Source: Syntrophaceae bacterium
GTDB taxonomy: Bacteria > Desulfobacterota > Syntrophia > Syntrophales > Smithellaceae
Assembly: GCA_018436925.1 (NCBI GenBank)
Contig: JAHDKI010000020.1
Location: 89,501 to 153,500, forward strand
DNA: 64,000 nucleotides
Direction of reading: 5' to 3'
Positions 25,546 to 35,600 of the stretch are shown here, in pieces. The position numbers and the translations under genes were made by a program. Numbering within the stretch: position 1 is the stretch's first letter; each line of letters starts with the position of its first letter. The notes under the pieces were generated by a model. That model searched no databases, was not told where the DNA came from, and saw only the letters and a program-made list of their open reading frames with translations.

Positions 25546-26138
25546 AGCATGTCCTTTGTATGGGTTGAGATGACAAAAATAGCGGTTTGCGCCAGCAGGT
25601 TGGGCAGAAGCCGGACCCCGCCGTTCTTTCCTAAAAAAAATCGCTTTTCGATGCGGATGCCTTTCTTGTGGCAATAGTCCAGAAAATCGCGGATGGTCAG
25701 AAACCGGACGTTGGGCGTTTCAAACCAATAGTAGGGAAGGGCGTCGTTGATCGGCGTCCGTCCGCTGAAGGTGAGCGAAAGCCGCACCGACCAGTGGGCG
25801 AAGTTCGGAAATCCCACGATGACCTTGTGTCCCACGCGCAGCGATTCCGAAATGACGTAGTCCGCTTTTTTGATTTCCTGCATGATCTGATTGAGAATGA
25901 CGTAGTCGAAAGACTGGTCCGGATAATCTTCCAGGCCGCTTTCAATGTCGCCTTGCAAAACCGTCAGGCCTTTTTCCACACAGATGTGCATCTGGTCTTC
26001 GTCGAGTTCGATGCCCTGCACCTGCGCCTTTTTCCGGCGGCGCAGAAAGTCCAGAAGTTCTCCCTCGCCGCACCCCAGGTCCAGCACGTGCGCGCGCTCT
26101 TCAATAATTTCCGCGATGATGTGATGGTCAGGTTTCAT
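25542..26138 (-). CDS. metW: MetW, methionine biosynthesis protein
   Basis: A 198-residue SAM-methyltransferase-like protein of the MetW family with the SAM motif VLDLGCGEGELL near residue 18 and the family blocks DYVILNQIMQEI and GFPNFAHWSVR. MetW supports MetX activity in several proteobacteria. It follows metX by 16 bases, the usual metXW order, and its stop overlaps ridA by four bases. Confidence 0.95.
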   Translation of the reverse strand: MKPDHHIIAEIIEERAHVLDLGCGEGELLDFLRRRKKAQVQGIELDEDQMHICVEKGLTVLQGDIESGLEDYPDQSFDYVILNQIMQEIKKADYVISESLRVGHKVIVGFPNFAHWSVRLSLTFSGRTPINDALPYYWFETPNVRFLTIRDFLDYCHKKGIRIEKRFFLGKNGGVRLLPNLLAQTAIFVISTHTKDML

Positions 26139-26154
26139 GTTGTCCTTTTGCGGT

Positions 26155-27276
26155 TTACGTCCGGTCGATGTGCGCCAGGAAGTTTTTGATCAAACGGGTT
26201 TCGTCGTCGATTTCCACCAGAAACGCGTCGTGGCCGTAGGTTGAGGTCAAATCGAAATACGTCGTGTAGGCGTGTTTGCGCTTGAGCAGCCTGACGATCT
26301 CCTGCGACTGATACGAAGGATACAACCAGTCGGACTTGAAGGAGATCACCAGAAAACGCACGGGCGTCTTTTTCACGTCCGGCATGAAGCGCTCGCCGGA
26401 CAGGTCAAAGTAATCCAGCGCCTTGGTGATGTAAAGATACGAGTTGGCGTCAAAGCGCTTGACGAAGTTATAGCCGCGGTAGCGCAGATAGCCTTCCACC
26501 TCAAAGTCCTCGGTGAACTGAAAGCTTAAATTTTCCTTTTTGAGTTTGCGGGAAAACTTCTGCTCCATCGACTGATCGCTCATAAACGTAATGTGGCCGA
26601 TCATTCGCGCCACAGCCAGCCCGTTTTCCGGCTGGCCGGATTCATAGTAATACCCCTTGCGCCAGGCCGGATCCGCCATGATCGACTGGCGGATCACTTC
26701 ATTAAAAGCGATCTGCTGAGGCGAATGCTTAAGCGCCGTGGCAATCGGAATGGCCGAGCGCAGACGGTCGGGATAGCTCGACGCCCACTGCAGCGCCTGC
26801 ATGCCGCCCATCGACCCTCCGATGACGCACAGCAGTTTGTCGATGCCGAGATAATCAATCAAGTGGCGCTGGGCGTCGACCATGTCCGCGATGGTGATCA
26901 TGGGAAAATCCAGCGCGTAGGGCTTTCCCGTTTCAGGATGGATCGACGCGGGGCCGGTCGAGCCTTTGCAGCCGCCGATGACGTTGGCGCATAAAACAAA
27001 ATACTGGCTCGTGTCGAGCGCGCGGCCGGGCCCGATGAGTCCATCCCACCAGCCGGGGGTGGGGTCGTCAGGCAGCAGTCCCGCCGCGTGCGCGTCGCCG
27101 GATAGGGCGTGGCAGACCAAAATGGCGTTGGACCGATCGTCGTTGAGCTCGCCGTAGGTTTCATAGGCAAGCGTTACCGGGCCTAAGCTCTTTCCGGACT
27201 GAAGCTTCAGCCGGTGCGGCGGCTCGGCAAACGTGAAATATTGAGGATGAACCATTCCAAACGATTCTTTTTTCAT
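26155..27276 (-). CDS. metX: Homoserine O-acetyltransferase
   Basis: A 373-residue alpha/beta-hydrolase acyltransferase that acetylates homoserine in methionine synthesis. The nucleophile elbow GGSMGGMQ, the oxyanion region VCHALSGDAHAAG and the C-terminal catalytic histidine in YGHDAFLVE are all present. The ATG at 27276 is used; a second ATG at 27255 is also in frame and neither has a strong ribosome site. It lies 51 bases after nadA and is followed by metW. Confidence 0.95.
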   Translation of the reverse strand: MKKESFGMVHPQYFTFAEPPHRLKLQSGKSLGPVTLAYETYGELNDDRSNAILVCHALSGDAHAAGLLPDDPTPGWWDGLIGPGRALDTSQYFVLCANVIGGCKGSTGPASIHPETGKPYALDFPMITIADMVDAQRHLIDYLGIDKLLCVIGGSMGGMQALQWASSYPDRLRSAIPIATALKHSPQQIAFNEVIRQSIMADPAWRKGYYYESGQPENGLAVARMIGHITFMSDQSMEQKFSRKLKKENLSFQFTEDFEVEGYLRYRGYNFVKRFDANSYLYITKALDYFDLSGERFMPDVKKTPVRFLVISFKSDWLYPSYQSQEIVRLLKRKHAYTTYFDLTSTYGHDAFLVEIDDETRLIKNFLAHIDRT

Positions 27277-27327
27277 ACAGGTTCCGGGTCATCGGATAAT
27301 GCGTCGGGAACATCGCCCCGAACGGGT

Positions 27328-28233
27328 CTAAACAATTTCGAGCATCCTTTCAATGGCGCCTCTGGCGCGGTTCATGGTGTCTTCCGGCACCGAAACCGGA
27401 TGCGCCATATCTTGAAGCGACCAGAGAATTTTTTCCAGGGTGATCCGCTTCATGTTGGGGCAGACCGCGCGGCCGGAGGCCGGATAGAATATTTTTTGCG
27501 GATTCTCCTTCTGCATCCGGTGGATGATCCCCAGTTCCGTGCCGATGATGAATTCACCGGCCGGATCGTCGGAGACGAATTTGCACATCTTTTCCGTGGA
27601 GGCCACACAGTCGGCCAGCGCGGTGAGCGCGGGCGGACATTCCGGATGGACCAGCACCTTGGCGTCCGGATGGTCTTTTTTCGCTTTTTGAATGTCCTCC
27701 GGAAGAATCCGGGCGTGCGTCGGACAGAAGCCCGGCCAGACGATAAACGGATGGCCCAGTTGGTCGGAAATATAACCGGCCAGATACCGGTCCGGCACGA
27801 AGATGATGTCCCGACCGGTTTTCAGAAGATGCCGCGCCATGGCCAGCGCGTTGCCCGACGTACAGCAATAATCGCAAAGCGCCTTGACGGCTGCCGTCGT
27901 GTTGACGTAGCAGACCGTCACCGCGCCGGGATGTTTCGCCTGAAGCGCTTTGAGGCCTTCGGGGTCGATCATGTCGGCCATCGGACAGCCGGCTTTGAGA
28001 TCCGGCAGCAAAACGGTTTTCTCAGGCGAAAGAATCTTGGCTGTTTCCGCCATGAAATGCACGCCGCAAAAAACAATCACATCGGCTTTTGTTTGGGCCG
28101 CCTGCATGCTGAGTCCCAGCGAGTCGCCCACGTAATCGGCAATATCCTGCACCTCCGGCAGCTGATAGTTGTGCGCCAGAATCACGGCGTTTCTTTCTTT
28201 TTTAAGCTTTTGAATCCGGTCTTGAATCTCCAT
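27328..28233 (-). CDS. nadA: Quinolinate synthase A
   Basis: A 301-residue NadA that condenses iminoaspartate with dihydroxyacetone phosphate to form quinolinate for NAD. It uses a 4Fe-4S cluster bound by three cysteines, seen here in LKAGCPMAD, PGFCPTH and RAVCPNM. The HNYQLPEVQD opening is characteristic. AGGAAC lies upstream of the ATG. It begins ten bases after the Rrf2 regulator, so the two are one unit. No nadB or nadC is adjacent. Confidence 0.96.
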   Translation of the reverse strand: MEIQDRIQKLKKERNAVILAHNYQLPEVQDIADYVGDSLGLSMQAAQTKADVIVFCGVHFMAETAKILSPEKTVLLPDLKAGCPMADMIDPEGLKALQAKHPGAVTVCYVNTTAAVKALCDYCCTSGNALAMARHLLKTGRDIIFVPDRYLAGYISDQLGHPFIVWPGFCPTHARILPEDIQKAKKDHPDAKVLVHPECPPALTALADCVASTEKMCKFVSDDPAGEFIIGTELGIIHRMQKENPQKIFYPASGRAVCPNMKRITLEKILWSLQDMAHPVSVPEDTMNRARGAIERMLEIV

Positions 28234-28243
28234 GACGGGTTCC

Positions 28244-28693
28244 TTATTCTTTTTCCGTGTCCGCTATCCTTTGGGGGCTGCCTTTGCCGGCTGCAACACC
28301 CGCCAGCTGGTTGAGCGTGATGCCCGACATTGTTTCGGTCATCGTGTTGCTGAGCCGTTCCCAGACATCCCGGGTTGCGCAGGAGGCGGATCTTGCGCAG
28401 CTTGCCGGTTTTTTCACGCAGGGCACCAGATTCATATCCTCTTCCACGGCGGCCATAATGTCCCGAAGCGAAATCTCCGCAGGATGTCTGGCCAGTACAT
28501 AGCCTCCTTTCGCCCCCCGGATCGAGCGAATCAATCCGGCCGCCCGAAGCGGAATAACAATCAGGCTCAGATATTTTTCCGACAGGTCTTCAGCCGCTGC
28601 AATATCTTTGAGAAAGACCGGACCGTCGGATATCCGGCGGGCCAGCACGGTCATCAGGCGCACGCCGTAGCGTGAGCGGGTGGACAGTTTCAT
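28244..28693 (-). CDS. Rrf2-family transcriptional regulator with Fe-S cysteines
   Basis: A 149-residue Rrf2 protein with the winged-helix start MKLSTRSRYGVRLM, the recognition region EKYLSLIVIPLRAAGLI and the GAKGGYVLAR wing. Three cysteines (PC, SC, SC) with C-x6-C-x5-C spacing resemble the 2Fe-2S ligands of IscR. It probably senses Fe-S or redox state. The ATG at 28693 fits the family start. It is the first gene of a minus-strand run with nadA, whose product is itself an Fe-S enzyme. Confidence 0.88.
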   Translation of the reverse strand: MKLSTRSRYGVRLMTVLARRISDGPVFLKDIAAAEDLSEKYLSLIVIPLRAAGLIRSIRGAKGGYVLARHPAEISLRDIMAAVEEDMNLVPCVKKPASCARSASCATRDVWERLSNTMTETMSGITLNQLAGVAAGKGSPQRIADTEKE

Positions 28694-28820
28694 AAAACCC
28701 CTATGACGCCGATACACTATTTTGCTGGTAGGAATTAGAGCACAAAGGCCGGTTTGTCAAGCATTATACTTGAAAAAGGCAGGATATTCAGGACAAAACA
28801 ACGCCGGCCTTACGCAGATC

Positions 28821-30053
28821 TTAAAGCCGGTAGAGTTTTCTGGCATTGTCTCGAAGAATCCTGCCGGCAAGGGAGATCGCCGTTTCCTCATCAAGGATTC
28901 CGTCGCGGATCATGCCCGACAGGGCAATCCATAGCGCCTCGCGGGCGGTTCTCGCGGCGACATACATGCCGATTTTACCGTTGCGGTAGCCGGACCCGTA
29001 AAGAATTTTATCCCACAGAGCGGGTTTTTCGAGCCAACGCCTGAGCGTGGCGCCAAGGGTTTGCGGATGGCTGTCGGTGAGCATTCGACCCGAGAAATCA
29101 AAATAGACGCGGTTGGGCAGCAAGCCGCCGCCCAGAGCCAGAAGCTGGGCATGGTCCTCTGCGGGCCAGTTGCCTTCCGTAATGACCAAACAGGTTCGAT
29201 CCGCGCCGCTTGCTGAAATCATTTCCGCCAGGTGCAGGCAGTCGAAATGACCGATGCGGCTTTCAGACAATGAACAACGCCATTGAACAACCAGATTGAG
29301 CGCACCGCATTGCCTGAAGATGCGGCGGATCATCAGGTTTTGAAATCGCCGATAGGATTGCCAGTCGCCGCGGCGGGCTTTTTCAAACAAAGCCGGGCCT
29401 TCGGATTCGGGCACCTCCTCCGTTTTCGCCGTCCGGACCAAGGATAAAAGAAATTCGACGCCGGCCACACCGGTGCGGGCCCACCCGTCAAGAATGTCGT
29501 CCGTCACGGCGGTGTACGTTTCATAGTTTAGAAGCTTTACGCGCCTTTTGACCAGGTGAATATGCAACATGTGTTCGAAGGCGGCAAGATATGAACTGGC
29601 CAGCGGGCTGTCCATGGAAAGATAGGTGTTGTCGAACGGGAAGATAAACGGGTCGGCCGAGCCGATCAGGCGAATGCGCGGATGATTCTTGATGTCCGGA
29701 CAATGAAACGAGTTGGCCATCATGAGTTCGATGCCCGAGGCGTCGAGCGCCGATTCCAAAAGAGCCCTGAAATCGGTTTTTCTGCGGGCATATTCCCGGG
29801 CCAGTCGTTCTTTTTGCGCGGGATCGTCGATGTCGGCGCGGGTAAACCCGTAAATGGCTTCCAATGCGTCATAACAGAATGTCCGCGTTCCGGGGAAGGC
29901 ATAGCCCGCCTCAGCCGGAGAGCGATACGTGTCGATGGCGGTTAAAACTCTTTTTTCCGGCGGAAAGTCTTCAAAAAAGCCGGCCCATCCGGGAAAGGCC
30001 CGATGATCGATCAGCGGCGTGGCGGAAATCGCCTGTCTGAGACGGTCGCTCAT
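28821..30053 (-). CDS. Amidohydrolase-like protein lacking metal-site residues
   Basis: A 410-residue protein with the overall order of an amidohydrolase-2 (PF04909-type) TIM barrel: an N-terminal PLIDH, a LNLVVQW strand, a CLVITEGNWP strand, NRVYFDFS, and a C-terminal KILYGSGY. At every place where active members carry a ligand, this protein differs: PLIDHRAF lacks the second His of HxH, VVQWRCS lacks the QIH histidine, ITEGNWP lacks the strand histidine, and YGSGY replaces the GSD aspartate. It may be a non-enzymatic or non-hydrolytic member. It stands alone, with GGGG before the ATG. Confidence 0.65.
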   Translation of the reverse strand: MSDRLRQAISATPLIDHRAFPGWAGFFEDFPPEKRVLTAIDTYRSPAEAGYAFPGTRTFCYDALEAIYGFTRADIDDPAQKERLAREYARRKTDFRALLESALDASGIELMMANSFHCPDIKNHPRIRLIGSADPFIFPFDNTYLSMDSPLASSYLAAFEHMLHIHLVKRRVKLLNYETYTAVTDDILDGWARTGVAGVEFLLSLVRTAKTEEVPESEGPALFEKARRGDWQSYRRFQNLMIRRIFRQCGALNLVVQWRCSLSESRIGHFDCLHLAEMISASGADRTCLVITEGNWPAEDHAQLLALGGGLLPNRVYFDFSGRMLTDSHPQTLGATLRRWLEKPALWDKILYGSGYRNGKIGMYVAARTAREALWIALSGMIRDGILDEETAISLAGRILRDNARKLYRL

Positions 30054-30173
30054 GGAAACCCCTGTAAAAAATTTGTCTTAAAAAAATTCAGTTAGTGATG
30101 AGGGATGGAACCATTACTTCAGCGTTCACCATTGAACGCGCCTACTTGCCTTCAAGACCGTCCGGCAAACCGG

Positions 30174-30713
30174 CTAACGGTCGGCTGCTTCGCCTGAGAC
30201 GGCGGTCGAGACATACTCTCCGATCAGGACGCCCAACTCCTGCGCGGAAACATCGGCCGTTTTACGCTTCGGACGCGGCCCGGCCGCGGACATCGAGTCT
30301 CCAGGCAGGGTTGCCTGTCGCAGCGTTTTCCCCGTGTAGGCGTCGATCAGGCGAACGTCCGCCGAAAAAGCCGGACCGGACTGGCCGCCGCGAAGATACG
30401 CCTTCAGCACAACCGCGTATCGCTGGCGAAGCGTTGCGTCGCCCGCCTTTTCAATCTGCGGGACCGCCCCGATGTTCATCATTTCCTGAAGCGCCGCGTT
30501 TTCACATTGCGCTGCGGCCTCCGGATGCGTTTTCGCAAGCTGCGGATCCAGGTCGAATCGCTGGATGATCACCTTGCGGTAAACCCCGTCCAGGGCGATT
30601 TCAGGTTCGTCGATGCCGACCGTTTTTAAGGCCGTGCACGACAGCAAAGCGATCATTGCCGCCGCAATCAGTCCGAAGAGGAAAATGCGGCGCATGTGGA
30701 TCGTGTTGTGCAT
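30174..30713 (-). CDS. Predicted lipoprotein, unknown function
   Basis: A 179-residue exported protein with a hydrophobic signal and a lipobox LLSC near residue 26, so it should be lipid-anchored. The mature part starts TALKTVGIDEPEIALDG and has a mixed alpha/beta look with an LRGGQSGPAFSADVRLIDAYTGK stretch, a pattern seen in outer-membrane-associated lipoproteins of unknown role. A second in-frame ATG at 30695 (MRRIFLFG) is as good a start. I do not recognise a family. Confidence 0.65.
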   Translation of the reverse strand: MHNTIHMRRIFLFGLIAAAMIALLSCTALKTVGIDEPEIALDGVYRKVIIQRFDLDPQLAKTHPEAAAQCENAALQEMMNIGAVPQIEKAGDATLRQRYAVVLKAYLRGGQSGPAFSADVRLIDAYTGKTLRQATLPGDSMSAAGPRPKRKTADVSAQELGVLIGEYVSTAVSGEAADR

Positions 30714-30875
30714 GAGTTCGGTCCGGAATCGGGTTTATGAAATCAGCTCGCTACCTACAATAAATTTCGGCCAAACACAACTGTAAAATCGAATCGCTGC
30801 CGGCGGCCGGACGGCCTGCGCACCTGAAGTCATACGGGGAGATTCAGCGCTGAGGGCGGCGGGGCTCAACGAAAG

Positions 30876-32021
30876 TTAGGGCGCCGCCGCGGCCTCTTTT
30901 GCGGCTTGTGACGGAAAGTCGTCTGAAAAAAGATACAATTTATTGCCCGGCGAAATCCGGCCTCCGTTGGAAATGTTGTTCCAAAGATAGATGGCCCTAA
31001 GCGGCACATTGAAACGCGCGGCAATCGCCGTGAGCGTGTCGCCTTTTTTCACCGTGTAAACAAACTGGTCTTTCTGCCGCGTCCAGGCAAGCAGCAGCGC
31101 GTCGAACCGTTTGTTGAAATCCTCTGCGGACCCTTTGGGAACGTAGATGCGATGCGTGCCGGGTGGAAGCGTGTAGCCGCGCAATTGCGGATTGAGATCC
31201 TTGATTGCCTTGAAGTATGTGTTTGCCGCCTGGGCCGCAACCGTGAGAGGCACCGCCTGATCGACGGACACCTCAACCACATCAAAGGTCCGCTGGTCGT
31301 AGAGATCTTCGCGGGACAGCACATATCCGAATCGGTCCGGATTGGACATGATGATCTTGGCCGCCAGAATCCGAAAGACGTAGCGCTGCGTCTCCTCGTA
31401 AAGATGCAGCCGGTAATAGTCCTTGACCTTTTGCACGAGGATTTCGCCCTGAAGCCCGTCTTCACCCATATTGTAAGCCGCGGCGGCCAGCGACCAGGAG
31501 CCGAACAGCGCGTAGAGATCGGCAAGGTATTGGACGGCGGCTTCGGTTGATGTGAAGATGTTTCGCCGCTCGTCGATGTCGTTGTTGATCGTCAGCCCGT
31601 ACTTGGTGCCGGTCGCTTCGATGAATTGCCAGTAGCCCACGGCCCCCTTGCCGGAAGCCGCCTGCGGTCGGAGCGAACTTTCCGCAATGGCGATATACTT
31701 CAGATCATCCGGCAATCCGTAAGACTTTAACACCTGCTCAATATGCGGAAAATAGCGGTTGGCGCGCTTGAGCCACAATAAAATACTGTCGGTATTGTCC
31801 AGTGAAATGAGCATTTCACGTTCGAGGCGCTCACGCACATCCGGGTCGTCGATCGGAACGGGTTCGCCGCAGAAAGTCAGGGGTTGCTTGATCTTGATCC
31901 GTTCAATGAGAACGGTCGCCGGGTGATGCAGGGTAAGCGTTGCCGCAGCGGCGCCCGACGCGTGAAGAAGCAGCATGAAAGCGAGCAAAACGGCCCAAAG
32001 GCATTTGCCGGCGATGGTCAA
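30876..32021 (-). CDS. mltD: Membrane-bound lytic transglycosylase D-like with LysM
   Basis: A 381-residue periplasmic murein hydrolase. After a signal peptide (cut near AAA) comes an SLT domain with the catalytic glutamate in AIAESSLRP, followed by GKGAVGYWQF and AAAYNMGEDG. A C-terminal LysM repeat (YTVKKGDTLTAIAARFNVPL) binds peptidoglycan. Translation starts at TTG 32021, supported by GGAGG eight bases upstream. It follows a small secreted helical protein by 16 bases and is likely co-expressed with it. Confidence 0.9.
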   Translation of the reverse strand: MTIAGKCLWAVLLAFMLLLHASGAAAATLTLHHPATVLIERIKIKQPLTFCGEPVPIDDPDVRERLEREMLISLDNTDSILLWLKRANRYFPHIEQVLKSYGLPDDLKYIAIAESSLRPQAASGKGAVGYWQFIEATGTKYGLTINNDIDERRNIFTSTEAAVQYLADLYALFGSWSLAAAAYNMGEDGLQGEILVQKVKDYYRLHLYEETQRYVFRILAAKIIMSNPDRFGYVLSREDLYDQRTFDVVEVSVDQAVPLTVAAQAANTYFKAIKDLNPQLRGYTLPPGTHRIYVPKGSAEDFNKRFDALLLAWTRQKDQFVYTVKKGDTLTAIAARFNVPLRAIYLWNNISNGGRISPGNKLYLFSDDFPSQAAKEAAAAP

Positions 32022-32037
32022 GGGAAACCTCCTTCAA

Positions 32038-32388
32038 TTATTTCGATTCCGCGTTGGATTTGAAAGGAGACGTCAAGCCGTCTCGTATGCCTTTGACTTC
32101 TTCCACCGCCCCTTGCTTGACTTCTTTTGCGGTTCTGACGGATTCGTCGCGGGCGTCTTTCAGGCCTTTGGGGACCTCTTCTTTTATTTCTTTGGCATCG
32201 CGGACAACCGCTTCCTTGCCGCTCTGATACAGCTTGACGGCCTCGTCTTTGACCTCTCTGGCCGTTTCGCCGACACTTTCGGCCACGGCTTTGCTTTTGG
32301 GCGGCGCGGTCGCATCGGCGGCGAAAACCGGAAACCATGCGCCTGACGCCAAGGCTGCCGCCAGACAACCGATCAATAATATTTTCAT
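32038..32388 (-). CDS. Small secreted amphipathic helical protein
   Basis: A 116-residue protein with a signal peptide (cut after VFA) and a mature part made almost entirely of charged amphipathic helix: repeated EVKDEAVK, AKEIKEEVPK and AKEVKQGAVEEVK segments. The pattern resembles LEA-like or apolipoprotein-like proteins. The ATG at 32388 is selected because AGGAG lies upstream; the frame stays open to 32427. It is cotranscribed with the lytic transglycosylase. The function is unknown; an envelope-stress or wall-associated role is only a guess. Confidence 0.7.
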   Translation of the reverse strand: MKILLIGCLAAALASGAWFPVFAADATAPPKSKAVAESVGETAREVKDEAVKLYQSGKEAVVRDAKEIKEEVPKGLKDARDESVRTAKEVKQGAVEEVKGIRDGLTSPFKSNAESK

Positions 32389-32469
32389 AGACTTGCTCCT
32401 ATAATCAAGGGGAGGGTTTTTTTTCAATCGCCCAGGCGAGTATAGTCAAAAATAAAAATACTTGTCAAT

Positions 32470-32499
32470 GCATAGAACATTCAGGCATAGAAAATTCAG
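32470..32499. repeat. 15-bp tandem direct repeat upstream of the hybrid kinase
   Basis: GCATAGAACATTCAG is followed directly by GCATAGAAAATTCAG, 106 bases before the kinase start. Tandem near-identical sites suggest binding of a regulator on one face of the DNA. A weak -35 (TTGTCA at 32463-32468) overlaps the first unit. Confidence 0.4.
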
Positions 32500-32604
32500 G
32501 CAACACTCAAGGCGTCCTAAGAAAATGCCGAATTTAAGAAAGTAAATCTTTTGATTATTTCCGGCAAAAGATTCGGATGTTCAAGCGGGAGACAACCATA
32601 CGGG

Positions 32605-35600
32605 ATGAAAAATTCGAAAACAGGACGACTAAACCGCACAACCCTGACGATAGCGGCTATGGCCGCGATTCTTCTCATCGTTTGGATTTTGATGACCGTG
32701 TGGTTTGTGGACCACGCGGACCGGCGGATACGCTCCGATTGGCTCGATAGAACGAAACTGGTGGCCAATGCCTTAAACGTCGACCGGATCCGAACGCTTT
32801 CCGGATCGCGAGACGATCTTGCAAAGCCTGAGTATCTCCGGCTCAAGGCGCAATTTTTCGATCTGAAAAAGATTTGCGAGCAATGCCGTTTTATCTATCT
32901 TCTAAGCCGGAAGCCCGACGGCGAGGTCAGTATTCTTTTCGACAGCGAACCGGCCGATTCGCCCGACTATTCCTATCCCGGGCAGATCTATGACGAAGTT
33001 CCGGAAAGTTTTCTGTCCGTTTTTGAAACGGGCACAGACAGCGTCGCAGGCCCTGTCAAAGATCGCTGGGGCTCCTGGATCACCGCCCTGGTTCCGCTGA
33101 AAGATCCGAATACAGGACGTCTGGTGGCCGTTTTAGGCATGGATCTGGATGCGAGATCCTGGCGGCGGCAACTGCTTCATGCCGCTGTGCCGCCCACGGT
33201 TTTGCTTCTTGTGTTCATGGGGTTGCTTTATGCCGGTTTTATTGCGGCGCAAAGGCGGCGGCGCATTGAAGTCTTATTTCCGTTTTGGAGTCGGTATCTT
33301 GACGCCGGTCTAATTTTTGCGGCAGGCGCTTGCTTTACGGTTTTTGCCGCCTGGACGGCCCATCAGATCGAGTATGAATCCCGGGAAGAAAAATTTCTGC
33401 AGGTGGCCGCCATCCGGGCCGATGAGATCGGCAAATCGCTCAAAGATCTTCGGGACGTCAAACTGGAGGGGATGGCGCATTTCATTGAAAGTTCTAAAAA
33501 GATCACGGCTCCGGAATTTAACCGGTATGCGGCCTACCTGATCAAAGATCCGGCGGTGCAATCCTGGCAATGGATTCCGGCTGTCTCGGCGCGGGAGAAA
33601 TCCCGGTTTGAAGCGGCGATACGCGCAGCGGGCCGCCCGGACTTTGTCATCTGGCAGATGAATGAAGCAGGCTTTCGCGAACCGGCCTTTGGCCGCAACG
33701 CGTATTATCCGGTGTTGTTTAACCTGCCTGAAGGATCCGGCTATCCGAATATAGGGTTTGATATCGGCTCGGATCCCCGCTTGCTTGTGGCGCTTAAGCA
33801 TGCCGTCCAAACCGGCATGCCCTCGGTTTCAGAGCCGGAGGGGACGGCATTGCTGGGATCTATGGGAAATCTCCTGATGATCCGGCCCGTCTTTGAAACC
33901 AGTCACAAGAAAGTCTTGCGCGGCTTTGTGTCCGCCGTGATGTGGGTTGACGGCCTGTTGATGCGAAGGCGCGCCGATCAGTATATCCAAATGGAGTTTT
34001 CAATCATCAATCGCGGTGTGTCCCCCGACGATCTGACGACCCTCTACAGGGAGAGCGACGTGTCCGGCAAGGGTTTTGTTCTGAAGCGTCCGCATTTGCA
34101 TTACGGCAGGGTGTTTCTGATCGCCGCCCACGCCGGTCCGGATTTCCTGGCGCTGCATCCGGCGCGGGCGGGTTTGTATGCCGCCCTGACAGGTCTTTTA
34201 TTTACACTGGGCTTAGCGGTTCTGATGCATGGAATCATCCGCCGCCGCGAAGAGCTTGAGCGGCTGGTCGGCAACAGAACGTCGGAGCTCAAGGAAAGCG
34301 AAGAAAGTCTCCGGGAGGCGCATGAAATCGCCCAGATGGGACGATGGGATTTGGACCACGGCCAGAATACCCTGACCTGGTCGGATACGGTCCATGAGAT
34401 TTTTGAAATCGACTCAAAAGCGTTCGGGGCCAGCTACGAAGCTTTCCTGCAGGCGATCCATCCCGAAGACCGCGAGAAAGTCAACTCGGCCTGGCTTGCC
34501 TCGCTGGCGGACAAAAAAACCTACTCCATCGAACACCGGCTGCTGATGAAAGACGGCCGGATCAAATGGGTTTATGAGAAATGCCGCACCCGTTTTGATG
34601 AAGAGGGCCGCCCCGTCCGTTCGGCAGGCATTGTTCAAGACATCACCGAACGCAAACAGGCCGAAGGGCTGCTGGCTGAAAAACAGCGAAAATTAACCTA
34701 CATCCTCGAAGGCACCAATGTAGGAACGTGGGAATGGAACGTTCAAACGGGAGAAACAGAATTTAACGACCGGTGGGCCGAAATCATCGGGTGCACCCTG
34801 GAAGAACTGCGTCCCGTATCCATCGAGACCTGGTTGCGTTTGATCCACCCCGACGACCTTCAAGGCTCCACTGATGCACTCGAAAGGCATTTCCGCAAAG
34901 AGGTTCCCTATTATGAATACGAAGCGCGGATGCGCCATAAAAACGGGCAATGGGTCTGGGTTCTTGACCGGGGCAAGGTGGTAACCTGGACGAAGGACGA
35001 AAAACCGTTGCTGATGGCCGGCACGCATCAGGATATTACAGACCGCAAACAAGCGCAGGAGGCCCTGCAGGAGGCGGAGCGCAAATACCGAACCATCATT
35101 GAGAACAATCAGGGGATCATTTACACGACAACGCCGGACGGTGTCGTCACCTTTGTGTCGCCCAGCTGGGAAAAACTTTTGGGATATTCAAACACCGAGA
35201 TCGAGGGAAAACGGTTCGCGCCGATGATCAACCAGGAAGACTGGCGGCAGTCTGAAAAGGCGATCATCCGGGCCGTAGCATCCGGCGCCCAGCAGGTCGA
35301 GGTGGAATACCGGGCCACCCACAAAGACGGATCAACAAGATGGCATCGTTCCGTCGTCGCGCCGGTGTATGACGATCAAAAACGCCTGATTTCGTTTGTC
35401 GGAAACGCGGTGGACATTACTGAACGCAAGCGGGCGGAAGAGGATCGCGAGGAGGCTCTGGCCGCCCTTCGCGATCGCGAAGTGCGTCTGAATGTTCTGA
35501 TGGAGGCGACCGACGAAGGCATCTGGACGTGGGATGCAGCAACCAACGAACTGATATTGAGTGACGCCATGCTTCGGGCCATGGGATTCGACGAAGGCGA

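Noticed and set aside
27214-28314. 366-residue plus-strand open frame opposite nadA and metX
   Set aside because: It covers two clear genes on the other strand and shows no domain of its own.
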